DNA from: Pleodorina starrii
Taxonomy: Eukaryota; Chlorophyta; Chlorophyceae; Chlamydomonadales; Volvocaceae
Reading direction: 5' to 3'
NCBI GenBank assembly: GCA_030267565.1
Contig: BRXU01000007.1
Coordinates: 682,001 to 746,000, forward strand
DNA length: 64,000 nt
Part shown: in pieces, positions 11,833 to 22,250 of the stretch
Position numbering within the stretch: the stretch's first letter is position 1
Layout: each line of letters opens with the position of its first letter
Position numbers and translations under genes: made by a program
Notes under the pieces: model-generated
Databases searched by the model: none
Told to the model about the DNA's origin: nothing
What the model saw: the letters and a program-made list of their open reading frames with translations, nothing else

Positions 11833-12857
11833 CGCAATGCTTGTTTGGTTTGGTAATGCTCGGTCGGAGTGAGGGGCTGAGGGCTGAGGGGAGGACAGGT
11901 GTGTCGGATCACATAGACTGCACACGAAAGAACCCTAAAGAACCAGATCACTGGGAATCGCGCTGCATCCACACGTGGTTGGTCCAGGTAGGTAAAGCCA
12001 CCTTCACATGCACCAAATACGAACAAGGCGCAACGGCAATGAGGCATCACCGTAACGTAGGATCGGTCCGCCGGCTGCCGGCGAGGTGGGCTCCATGCGG
12101 AAGTGCTGACCACATAATGCGCAGTATTGCAAAAATGGTGCAAATACGATGATGATGGGATTGTCTCGGCCAGGCAAGGGAAAAGTGACGATGGGAGACC
12201 TTACATGTCTCTTCCGCTAGGCCAGTTCCATAACCTAACGAAAGGGGCCTACTAGTGCTCACAGGCGACTGCCTGAGAGCAAATCGAGACAAGGCAACAG
12301 GCCAAAAACTCGACTGAAATACGCGAAACAACTGTACGACATCCTACTCCCGAGATCTTCACGTAACTATACTACGTTACGGAACTCGAAAGCAATCAAC
12401 CTGGACTGAACTCGGACGCGACTTAGGGGCAGCCGGCGGTGGCGGTCATGCGGCTGGTGGTTGCAGAAACGACCATCCGGTTGTTACATGTTGTTTCGTA
12501 CAACGGGCACCGGCTTCGCCGTAGACCGCATTCGAACAGCCCACCCCACTCATCCAGTACAGGGCCAACCTTTGCATTCTCTGTTTAGGAACATCTCGCC
12601 GCGGATGCGTCTCCCAGATGCAGAGTGCACCGCGATTCAAGGCCACTGACAGTTTGCGACTTGCGATTCGCTTTAACCAAGCACTCATACAAGATTCATC
12701 ATCATTTGCCAATACTCGTAAATTTTTGCAGATATGTAGCGACTCACGAACGTTGGTGAGCGTGCGCTTTTGTGGCCACGAGTCGCTCCCAAAGCACAAG
12801 CCAACAGGCATTACAAACTGCTGGAGTTATCCTGAATCTCGAAAATCTGAGGCCACA
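11833..12857. other. Upstream region of the RqcH-like gene
   Basis: No supported coding sequence. This region separates the foldback element from the ATG at 12858 and presumably holds the promoter and 5' UTR. An open frame enters from 12618 and continues into exon 1, but the sequence before the ATG at 12858 lacks plastid-transit-peptide composition, so that ATG was preferred. Confidence 0.45.
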
Positions 12858-15800
12858 ATGCCCAGCACCATTTGCGGACGCGCCAGCACGGCACAAATGA
12901 CGCTGTCGCCCTCCACATGGGCACGGCTCTGGCGCGCCGACGCAGCTCCACTCTCCTCACCAGCGGCGTGCCCCACGACAAGCGCCCGCCAGCGAGCCTG
13001 GCTCCGCGCCCCCTGGCCCGCGACGCCCGCCGCGCACCTCGCAACCTCGCCACCACCACAGCGCACGGCCCGCTACACCTGCGCTTCAGCCTCGACCTCC
13101 CAGCCTTCCGCAGCCCTGGCGGAAGGAGCCGTAGGTGCCAGCGCCGTCGGGCCTGCGGCCACGGCCTCTAGCAGCCACAGCCACAGCCGCGGCAGCGCAG
13201 CCGCTGGCGGGGCCGCTGGCGGCGGCAGCGACAGCGGCGGCGGCGCTGGTTTCCCCGCCAAGCTCCAGCCGGTGGATTACAGCACCCTGGCGGCCTGCTG
13301 CGCGGAGCTTCGGAGCGGCTGGGTTCCCGCCAAAGTCGAGCAGGTGCGGCTCCACCTGACCGCCTCACACCACACCTCGCACCACCTTGCCATGCACCAC
13401 CTGGGCTGGGCTGGGCTGGGCTGGGCTGGGCTGGGCTGGGCTGGGCTGGGCTGGGCTGGGCTGGGCTGGGCTGGGCTGGGCTGGGCTGGGCTGGGCTAGG
13501 CTGGGCCAAGCTGGGCCAAGCTGGGCCAAGCTGGGCCAAGCTGGGCCAAGCTGGGCCAAGCTGGGCCACGCTAGGCCAAGCTGGGCCAAGCTGGGCTGGG
13601 CCGAGCTGGGCTGGGCCAAGCTGGGCCAAGCTGGGCCAAGCTGGGCCATCCACGTGTCATCCACGGCGCGGCGGTGCGGTGCGGTGCGTTGCCGTGCAGG
13701 TGGTCATGCCGGACAAGACCAGCCTGTGCCTCCGGCTGCGCACGCCAGCCGGCCAGGGCTGGCTGCGCATCTCCTGGCACCCCGCTGCGGGCCGGGTGAC
13801 CATGATGACCCAGGGGTCGGTCCCGGAGCGCGGAAACGCCTCGGAGCTCTACAGCCTGGGCGAGCAGGTGTGCCGGTGCAGCACGCTCTGCGGCGAATGA
13901 GGGTATATTCGGCGGACAGGGAAGGGGCAGGTGACCTCACGCCGGCTGTCCTACCATGCGCCGTAACATACCGCACGTATCCACATTTTCGCTCCGGAAG
14001 CCCGCTCGGCGTCGATTGGTTTTCAGGACTGGCCATCCGCCATCGCTTCGCCCCGCTCTCTGCCAACGACGAACCTTCTACTGTAGGTTTGGATTCAAAA
14101 TTTTCAAAAAAGCTTACGTCCTGATCCCAATCCAGATCCACGGCGCCCTGTCCGGGCTGGTCCTCGTGGATGTGGCGCTTCCAGCCGCCTGGGAGCGCGT
14201 CGCGGACCTTCGGTTCGGGGTGAGGCCGGGGGAGGCCCCCAGCCACCACCTGTACTGCGAGGTGATGGCCAGGTGCGGTTGACGGTTGATGCGGTTGATG
14301 CGGTTGGCGGTTGGCGGGGTGATGTTGGCGGTCGGGGGGCCGGGGAGGAGCAACAAGGGAGAGCGGAGCGAAGAGAAGGCCCGCCTCGCGGCCCCGCGGA
14401 CGACGCTGGGTGCTAGCTGCTACCACAAGTGCGTATGTTGATGTCAGTGCTTGAGAGTGCTTGCGAAGATGATTTTGACACACCGATACCCGGTTGGGAA
14501 GCATGAGGTGCGTCTCATGGCTGGGATGCTGCGAGCTGTCGCAGTGGGCCTCTGCAGAACCGCCACGACTGGGGGCCCCAGCGCCTCGACACGTCGACAG
14601 CCACATACCGGTATGCGTCAACCTCCTCCGTACCGCCTCCTCCGTACAGGTACAGCAATGTCGTACTCACGACCGCCGACGGCGAGGTGCTGGCGGCCGC
14701 CTACCAGGCAAGACGCATGTGGCATGTCCGGGCGGGGAGACGGGGGGTGGCTGGTCGCATGGGTCATGAAAGAGGAGTCGCGGCTTAGTAATCGCGGCGA
14801 CCACCCCTGTCTTTTTACCCGGCCCCCCCTGGCGAACGGACCCGGAGCAGTACTGTGGCTGGGTTCTGCCTCGGCAGCTTCGCGGGCACGTGGGTTCACC
14901 TTCCCCACCTTTCGTTCTCCCTCCTCGACGCGGCCCGGCCCACCTCGGCCCGCCTCGGCCCGGCCCGGCTGACGATCGCTCCGCGCCTCTCCCTCCACAT
15001 CGCCATGCCCCGGCAGGTGGGCGGCATGATGTCCAGCCACCGCCAGGTCCAAGTGGGTCGCACCTACGCCCTGCCGCCGCAGCTCTTCGGCGTGCCGCCC
15101 ACCGCCACCGCCGTCGCCTCGCTGGACGCGTGGCGAGACACGGTCGTCGGCGCCGCCGCGCTGGCGGCGGCGGCGCAGCGGCAGGCGGCGGAGCAACGCC
15201 GCTCCGCTGCCGCTGCTGCTGCGAAGCAGCAGCAGCAGCCGCCGCGGAGCGGCGCCGGCGGCGGAGCCGCCGCCGCCGCCGGCGGCGGGCGGCTGGTTGA
15301 CGGCTTCATTCGCGCCTTCCACGGCGTCAGTCCGACGCTGGTGGAGGAGCTTTGCGGCGCGGTGGGTGTGTCGCCCGAGGCCAGCCCCGGCGAGCTGGTT
15401 TCGGAGCAGTGGGCGGCGCTGCACGGCCAGTGGCGGACGTGGCAGGAGCGGCTCATCAGCGGCGACTTTGCCGCCACGTCCGACCCGGCGACCGGAAGGT
15501 GAGTGAGTGACGCGGCGCGGCGCGCGGGCGCGAAGTGCCGTCGTGTCGTGTTCTCGTGTACCAGCTCCGACAGCTCACCACCTGCGTCGGGGCGCGCCTC
15601 GCGCCCCGCCTGCGGCGCGCTTTACCTTCTAATCCGCTGCGGTGGTTTCCCTTTTTCAAGACTTACGCACTTGCCGTACCGGTATCTGCCAAGATGAGCA
15701 GCAGCGACCCACGGGTCTGTTCTCTCGACTGCCCGCGCGTTCGCTCCCGGTTCGCCCCCGGCTCACTCCCGACGGGTCACTGACCCACGGGTCTGTCTTA

Positions 15801-18800
15801 TCGACTGCCCCCGCCCGCCCGCCCGCGCGTTCGCTCCCGGTTCGCCCCCGGTTCGCTCCTGTTGTATCCTGGGTGCATCATGAAACTTGCCCTGGTCAGA
15901 CAACCCCGGCTGGGTACCTATTACTGATAGGTCATGCTACAACAGCTGGTTCCGCGCGCTTCCGGCGCGCTCCCGACTGGTCACTGGCCCTCGCAGGTAC
16001 TCGGTATTCGGCTCGCTGCCGCGGCGCCACGCCTCCGTGCATGAGATGCTGGAGGACTACTACGGACCGCTGACGGCGGCGGAGGCACACGCGCAGCTGT
16101 ACGGCAAACTGGCGGCGGCGGTGACGGCGGCGCTCAAGAAGGCCCGCGGCAAGGTATCGGCGACGGAGATACCGCAGTACGGCGGCGGCGGCGGAGCCGC
16201 CACTGCCTGCTGCAGGCAGCGCGGGCGTGGGCACGATTCGTGTGTGGGGGGGAGGGCGTCGTCGTTTAGACACTGGCGGCTTTCGTGGCTTGATGTTGTT
16301 TGGGGGGACGTCGTGGTTTAGGAACTCGTGGCCACGCGACGAGCTACGATGCGGCATGGCGCGATGCGTACGCGCGTTCGTGTGCAGTGGCCGCACGTGC
16401 TGCGCTGCTGCGCCCGTGCTGTCCGTGACGTGCCCGGCGTGACGTGCCCGACGCATCCCTATGCCGTCCCCAGACGGGACGACCCTTGCTGTTGCAGCAC
16501 CACCCTCCACATTGCCTCGCGCCTCGCGCCTCGGTCTGCCGTATACCGGTACATGGTTAAACGCCCGCCCGGGCCCCGTCCCTCCCTCGTCCATTCCCTC
16601 GCCCCGGGCCGTTCTAATTATCCCTCAGGTACGTGCCTTCGAGCAGCAGTTATCCGAGTCGGGTCGCAGCGAGGAGATCCGCCGCGTTGCCGACCTCATC
16701 ACAGCCAATCTGTACCGGTGAGAGGTCTGGGGGCCGGGGGCCCGGGGGGTGCCGGGGGCACTGGACTGCGGCGACCTCGCCGCCGCTGGGCCGTAGGGCA
16801 AAGTGCCCTGCCCTTGCCCTGGCGTTCCTGCCGTCCGTGCGCCAGGCGGCGCGTCGGCGGCCAGCCTGTGCGCCTGCCTCGCACCTTGTGCGTCCTTCCC
16901 TGCACCAAGCCACTCCCGAGCGCAGTGCCTTACACCGCGCGCGCGCGCCGCCACGGCCGCGCCTCCCCAATCTCCCCGCCGGCGCCCCCGCGCGCCGCCC
17001 CGCCGCCCCAGCCTGCCCATTCGGACTGCCTCCCTCGCCTGCAGCGGCTGCAGCAGCTTGATCAACAACGTCCGCAGTGACTCATTGTTTTGTAAAGGAG
17101 CATATCACTCCCTGACCCCTCGCCTGGACCCTCCCTCGCCATTCGCCACCCTGTGTCCCGCCGCCTCCACGTCCCTCGCCTTCCCGCTGTGCCCCCCCCC
17201 ACCAACACCAACACCCAGAATCCCGGCCGGCTCCGCCACTGCGGTGGTGGAGGACTGGGAGACGGGGGAGCCGCTGACCCTGGAGCTGGACGCCTCGAAG
17301 CCGCCCGTGGCGACGGCGGAGGCGCTGTACCGAAAGTAAGGGCCCTAAAACCCTATAAACCTTAAAACCCTAAATCTTAAAATTGGGGGCAGAGCGCTCG
17401 GTAGCGCTCTCCAGAGGGGGACGGGTTGGTCGTAAGGAAGAGGGCGGCTGTCGAAGGAGGCACATGGGTGGTACCTGGTAATCAGGGAATTGGAATTGGC
17501 ACACGTAGTCGAAGACTTTCATCTCCCAGAGTGGGATCCCTTTCCAATGAGGCGAATTCGCCAGTGAATTGGTTAGTGGCCTGGTCTAGATGTTCTATTG
17601 AACATTAGACCCACAGAGTCGTGCGGTCGCACTATGTAGCTGTTATCCAGCTCCTCTGTAATTAATTAACTCTGGTACGGCAAGTATCATTGGTGGGCGG
17701 CTTCGGTAGTCGTATATTTAGTCATCACATTTGGACCTTTTATCGTGATTGGCAGCTGTTGATGACAATGAATTGTGTGGCCGGCGCGGGCGCGCGCGTG
17801 TGCACGGTTCCCCCTCCTCCGCCGATGCTGTTGTGTCACGGTTGCGCGTGAGTAGGGCGCGGAAGCTGCGGCGAGCGATTGATGTCGTACAACCGCTTCT
17901 GGACGAGGCGCGTGCTGAGGTGGCCTATCTGGAGGATGTCGAGGTGAGGTCAACGAAGGGGTTGGCGAACGAAGCGGTTGGGATGCGTCCCTGGGCACCT
18001 TCCTGTACCTTCCTATACACGGGCCTAAGGCTTCGACCATTTGACCTTTGACCGTTTGCCTGTTGTGAACAGAGTCTTCTTCGCAGAACCTCCTTTTAAT
18101 GACCCACTCTGGAAACATCGAAAGACGCCGTACCCCCAAAGACGCCGTACCCCCATCTGAACCCACCCCCATCTCCGATCTTCTTTGCGTTTATCCCCCC
18201 GATCTCTCCCGATCTCATTCCACCCCCCCCCGGTGCTCAGGTGGGCCTTGCAGCACTGAAGCGCTGGAGTGGCGACGCGGCGGATGCAGCTGCGCTGCGG
18301 GAGGTGCAGGTGGGGTGGGGCATGCAGGGACGGCGAGGGAGAGGGCGAGCGGGGGGGCCCAGCGGCCTCTGGGCAGCAGCTGCTGGACTCTGAAGTTTGG
18401 TTTCTGCCTCTATATGTTTAGTTGTTTACTGGCTTCGTCCTTACTGCTGAGCTGCTTAGGGGTGTGTGGGGGAACGTTGTGCGCCCACGGGCCGTCCGGG
18501 GAACCCCGGTTGCGCGGCAAATGACGGAGCCACTTCCCGTAGTCAACGAAGGCGTGGTGGCTGGCGGCTCGCCACCACCTCGCACTAGTACGAGTATTTT
18601 GTGTCGTACCTGTCGTACGACCGCCCCCAGGACGAGCTGGTCTCGGGCAAGTACATGAAACCGCCGCCTGACGCAGCCCTGGCGGTGAAGACGGCGGCGA
18701 GGGCGACCAAGGCGGCGGCGAGGGCAGCGGCCAAGAAGGGTGGCGGCAAGAAGGGTGGCGGCGGCGGTGCCAAGGGCGGCGCCGCCGCCTTGGCGGCGGC

Positions 18801-19599
18801 GGCAGCCGCCGCCGCCGCCGACGGGGGGCTGGACACGGCGTCAGCGCGGCGCTACACCAGCCCCGGCGGATTCACGGTGCTGGTCGGCCGTAACAACAAA
18901 CAAAACGACGTGCTGAGCACGCAGGTAGGGGGTTAGGGGGTCGGGGCCACGGTTGGGATGGGCACCGGCATCCTCGTTTTGAGAGCGGGTGCCCGATGGA
19001 CGAACCCGGTGCTGGGAATGGAGATGGGGGCGACAACGGTATCGCCCCCCGCGCGGCCGTTCCTTCCCACGACGTGCTGCTCTCTTCCGCCTGTCCGCAC
19101 ATACCGTGTATAGCTCATATGAACAACCGCTTAGACAACAGCGACCAACGGGCGAATCTCTTGCCACAACAATCAAGCACTTTTAAGGCACCCTAAAAAG
19201 CCAACAAGGTCTAAAATAATAACGACATTAACCGCCAACCGTCAACGGTCAACCACACAGGTGGCGGCGGACGACGACCTGTGGTTCCACGTGCGCGGCA
19301 TGCCCGGCTCCCACACGCTGCTGCGCGTGCCGCGCGGCGCGCCGACGCAGCCCTCCGACGCCGACCTGCAGTTCGCTGCCGACCTGGCGGCGTTCTTCAG
19401 CCGCGCGCGAGAAAGCCTCAAGGCCGATGTCATCGTGGCGCGCGGCGCCTGGGTGCGCAAGCCGCGTGGCGCCAAGCCGGGCGCGGTGATGGTGACCCGG
19501 GAGCTCCGAAACGTGGTGGGACGGCCGGGGGACAGCGCGGCGGCGGAGGTGGCGGCGGTGGCGGGCGACGGCGCAGCCGGGAAGGGCGGGCGGCGGTAG
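12858..19599 (+). CDS. RQCH: Plastid-type RqcH / NFACT ribosome-associated quality-control protein
   Basis: Twelve exons: 12858-13343, 13700-13867, 14136-14272, 14650-14707, 15017-15498, 15997-16153, 16629-16717, 17219-17335, 17856-17943, 18241-18309, 18631-18924, 19261-19599. They sum to 2,484 nt, giving 827 aa in frame. Residues 1 to about 130 are rich in Ala, Ser, Thr and Arg and resemble a plastid transit peptide. The NFACT-N domain follows ([54 protein letters not shown]), then a helical middle ([20 protein letters not shown]) and a C-terminal NFACT-R domain ([32 protein letters not shown]). The motif set matches cyanobacterial RqcH more closely than eukaryotic NEMF/Rqc2. Bacterial RqcH binds 50S subunits blocked by peptidyl-tRNA and adds alanine tails to the stalled chain. 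A plastid role is inferred. The intron after 14707 has a GC donor. Exon 11 was started at 18631 because this restores the helix [13 protein letters not shown]. Confidence 0.9.
13401..13648. repeat. Intronic minisatellite: 5-bp then 10-bp units
   Basis: Inside intron 1 of the RqcH-like gene. About 20 perfect CTGGG units run from 13401 to about 13497, then 10-bp units CTGGGCCAAG (the 5-mer plus a variant CCAAG) continue to about 13648 with a few interrupted units. The array explains the Gly-Trp-Ala and Ala-Gln-Pro open frames seen on both strands here, which are not genes. Confidence 0.95.
14708..15016 (+). other. GC-AG intron in the RqcH-like gene
   Basis: Exon 4 ends TACCAG and the intron starts GCAAGA. 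That is the usual CAG|GCAAG context of the minor GC-AG class spliced by the major spliceosome. Exon 5 starts after CGGCAG at 15017. The phase-0 join keeps the conserved frame on both sides, and no GT donor nearby does so. Confidence 0.75.
17041..17120 (+). repeat. Dispersed ~80-bp intronic element, copy 1
   Basis: Lies in intron 7 of the RqcH-like gene, sense orientation. Shared blocks, in order, are GCAGCAGCTTGATCAACAAC, GTCCGCAGTGACTCATTGTT, AAAGGAGCATATCACTCC and CTGACCCC. This copy has TTTGTAAAGG where copies 2 and 3 have ATATAAAGG. It ends about 98 nt before the 3' splice site. Confidence 0.85.
17637..17670 (+). repeat. Micro-element TAGCTGTTATCCAGCT, intron copy
   Basis: In intron 8 of the RqcH-like gene. 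The string AGCTGTTATCCAGCTCCTCT followed by GTAATTAATT closely matches the 30-bp insertion at 46857-46886 and is related to sequence upstream of SRCR copies B and C. No flanking duplication is obvious at this copy. Confidence 0.7.
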
Positions 19600-20407
19600 T
19601 GTTTTTTTCTTGTGGCTGGGAGAGGGAGGGGGAGAGGGGCCGGTGGGGCTTAGCGAGGTTGGGCCAGGGTTAAGCGGATTGGAATTGGGAAGGAAGGGCA
19701 GCTGTGTTGGTGCGCGCGCGTGCGGTGTGTGCTGGAGGACCACAGCAGGGCGGCCGGTTTGAGGAATGGCTCTCGGGTTGCGGTTCGGGTGGCCGGAGGG
19801 CCGATCTGGGTTGTGTGTGGGGTATAGTTTCAGCTGGGCCGATCCTGGGCTGTAACATCTGCACCTATACAGGCCCTGATCCTAACTGCTAACGGCTCGT
19901 TCCTTTCAGACACCGGTATACGCGTCGGTCGGGCATTTCAAGTTTTCAACGCGGGGCGGACTAGGCGAAACTGAAGCCCGAGGGACCGAAAGCCGAACGG
20001 CGCATGGGAATACAATAGCCCCAAACAAATATCTTTGCATCTTGGCATCTTGGCATCTGTGACGAGAAAGGGCCTGCGGCGGCCAGATGGGTACACGGGT
20101 GAACGGATTCGGGGAGGGATGTCGGTTTGGTTTCGGAGCTCCAACATAAAATATTTCCTGCCAGCAGCCAAAGGCAGCATTCATGCCTGCAGCCTTACAC
20201 ACAACAATACTTTTGGCCAATTGACCGTGTGTGTCTTCCAATGCTAACGGCTCATCAGCTACGTCTGACGCCCAATTTCGGTGTGACATGAGCGTCTATA
20301 TGTTCCTACCCAGCATTTTGCTTGCATTATGACAGTGTGCGTCTGTGCGAGCTCCCGGCCGTTGCGAATAGGGGCTCAGGGCCACCAGCCAGCGCAACAC
20401 CTAAAGC
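19600..20407. other. RqcH 3' UTR and POLH upstream region
   Basis: Holds the polyadenylation motif noted above, then about 550 nt up to the ATG of the polymerase gene. No further coding sequence, and no TATA box I would defend. Confidence 0.5.
19851..19855 (+). terminator. TGTAA polyadenylation motif of the RqcH-like gene
   Basis: TGTAA is the usual polyadenylation signal of Chlamydomonas-type algae. This copy lies 252 nt after the stop codon and is the first one downstream. Confidence 0.55.
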
Positions 20408-22215
20408 ATGTCGCTAGTAAAGAGGCCACGCGTCATCATACATGTCGACCTCGACGCCTTTTATTGTAAGCCTCGCTCTTAATCTCGCCTCCTGCGGGCG
20501 CTCGCGTGCAGCCCACACAATTTCAAACCGATGCTTGCCTGCCAACGTTGCTGCCAGGCCAGGTCGAGCAGAAGCGGCACGGAATTCCTCGCGATGTGCC
20601 CTGTGCGGTGCAACAGTGGTAAGCCCCGACTGCTGGCAGGATACGGCCCAAGTCGCACGGCAACGCGACCGCCTTCCCCCAGCTGGCCACCCTCGTTCCT
20701 TTCTTCCCGTCAATCCACGCTCCTGTGACTCCTTTGGCTCCTTTTACCCCCGCTACACACACGTCTCAGGGAGGGGCTAATCGCTGTCAACTACGCGGCG
20801 CGGGCGGCTGGCGTGACGCGGCACATGCGAGTCGGTGAGGCCAAGAAGATCTGCCCGCAGCTGCGAACTGTCCACGTCGAGACCATCGGTGAGGCGATAC
20901 CACGAGGAGGGTTGGGCGGTTGTTGTTGGGCCGGGCGCTGTCAGCACAAAAAGACGAGGGCGTTGAAAAGGTGGTTTAGTGTAGTGCTGCGGGAGGGAGG
21001 GAGGGAGGGAGGGAGGGGGGGAGGGCATTCGGCTCGTGCGACACTGCCGCACCCGTGTCCAGTGGCGTGGGTCTCCAGCTTGGGACCGGGCTGGAGTGCC
21101 GGTGTCGAAAGCGCGCAGGCAGCGGAAGCGGCCCCTCTTTGTCCGTCTCTGTCCGTCATTATCCAGCACAAAGACGAAGGGACGAAAGGGCCCCTTGATC
21201 GATTCTTGGTCCATTTTTGTCTCCGTCCATTCTTGGTCCGTTTCGGGGACGCTGCGTCGCATCATCCAGTCCCGTCCACGCAGGCTTTCCGCACGCCGGC
21301 AGATTCTCACCACCACTGCCCGGTCGTGTTTTTAACACTGCGGACATGAACGCGCACCGGCCGTCAAACGACCCAGCCCGGCCGCCGCGCGTGCTCCCCC
21401 GAGCACAGACGCGCGAGTCCCCTCCCCCCTTTGTCCCGGCGGCGCAAGTACTCCCCACGCTGCCGCGGGGTACATACCACGTGTGAGAGTGTGGTTTACG
21501 GGGGTCTAGGGCTGCGGCGACTCCCCGTCCTTCCCCCCGGGGAAGGGAGCCCCCGGGCTCCTAGAGGGAAGGAGGCACGGGGAGCCGCCCAGGGCCGGGC
21601 TGGGTCGGCCTACATCCGTCTGTTGTGCCAATCCAATCCCACCACAAGTCTATCTACCCACAGTGCAGCGCCGCCTCCATTGGCCACAACCCACAAGGCG
21701 CTTGCATGTTTTACCTGTTCGGGATGTTTTTTCTTATCGAATATATACGGAGGATACGGTGCGGAGATTGCGCTGAGACACAGGGGATACTTAGGGTGCC
21801 GGCCGGGCGGCAAAGTACAGTGCGCGGGCTCGCTCTGGCAACGGTTTCTATGACCACCTAGCACAGCTTCCGCACCGGCTGGAGGCGGCGGCTCGTGTGC
21901 ATCGAGTCGGGGGCTGTTCTCTCCCCCTCACGGAGGCTCAGCGGCCGCAGCAGCTTGCTCAACAGCGTCCGCAGTGACTCATTGTTATATAAAGGAGCAT
22001 CTCACTGCCTGACCCCCACCGCCATCCTGCCCCGCGCAGTCCCCCGGGCCGGTGCCCGAGACGGCCATCGATGCCGCGTGTGTATGTCAAGAGACAGAGC
22101 GTGCGTATATGTGTGTGTGCGTGTGTGCGTGTGTGCGCCCGGACACCCGCGTGTTCGCCCGATGCCGCTCGCAGGCGAGGGCGGTAGCTTGGCGTCGCCT
22201 GGACGGTCCCAGGCG

Positions 22216-22250
<35 letters not shown>

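Noticed and set aside
13168..13664. Long open frames on both strands rich in Gly-Trp-Ala and Ser-Leu-Ala-Gln-Pro
   Set aside because: They are translations of the CTGGG/CTGGGCCAAG minisatellite inside RqcH intron 1.
12858..19599. Cytosolic NEMF/Rqc2
   Set aside because: The NFACT-N and NFACT-R motifs and total length follow cyanobacterial RqcH, and the N terminus resembles a plastid transit peptide.
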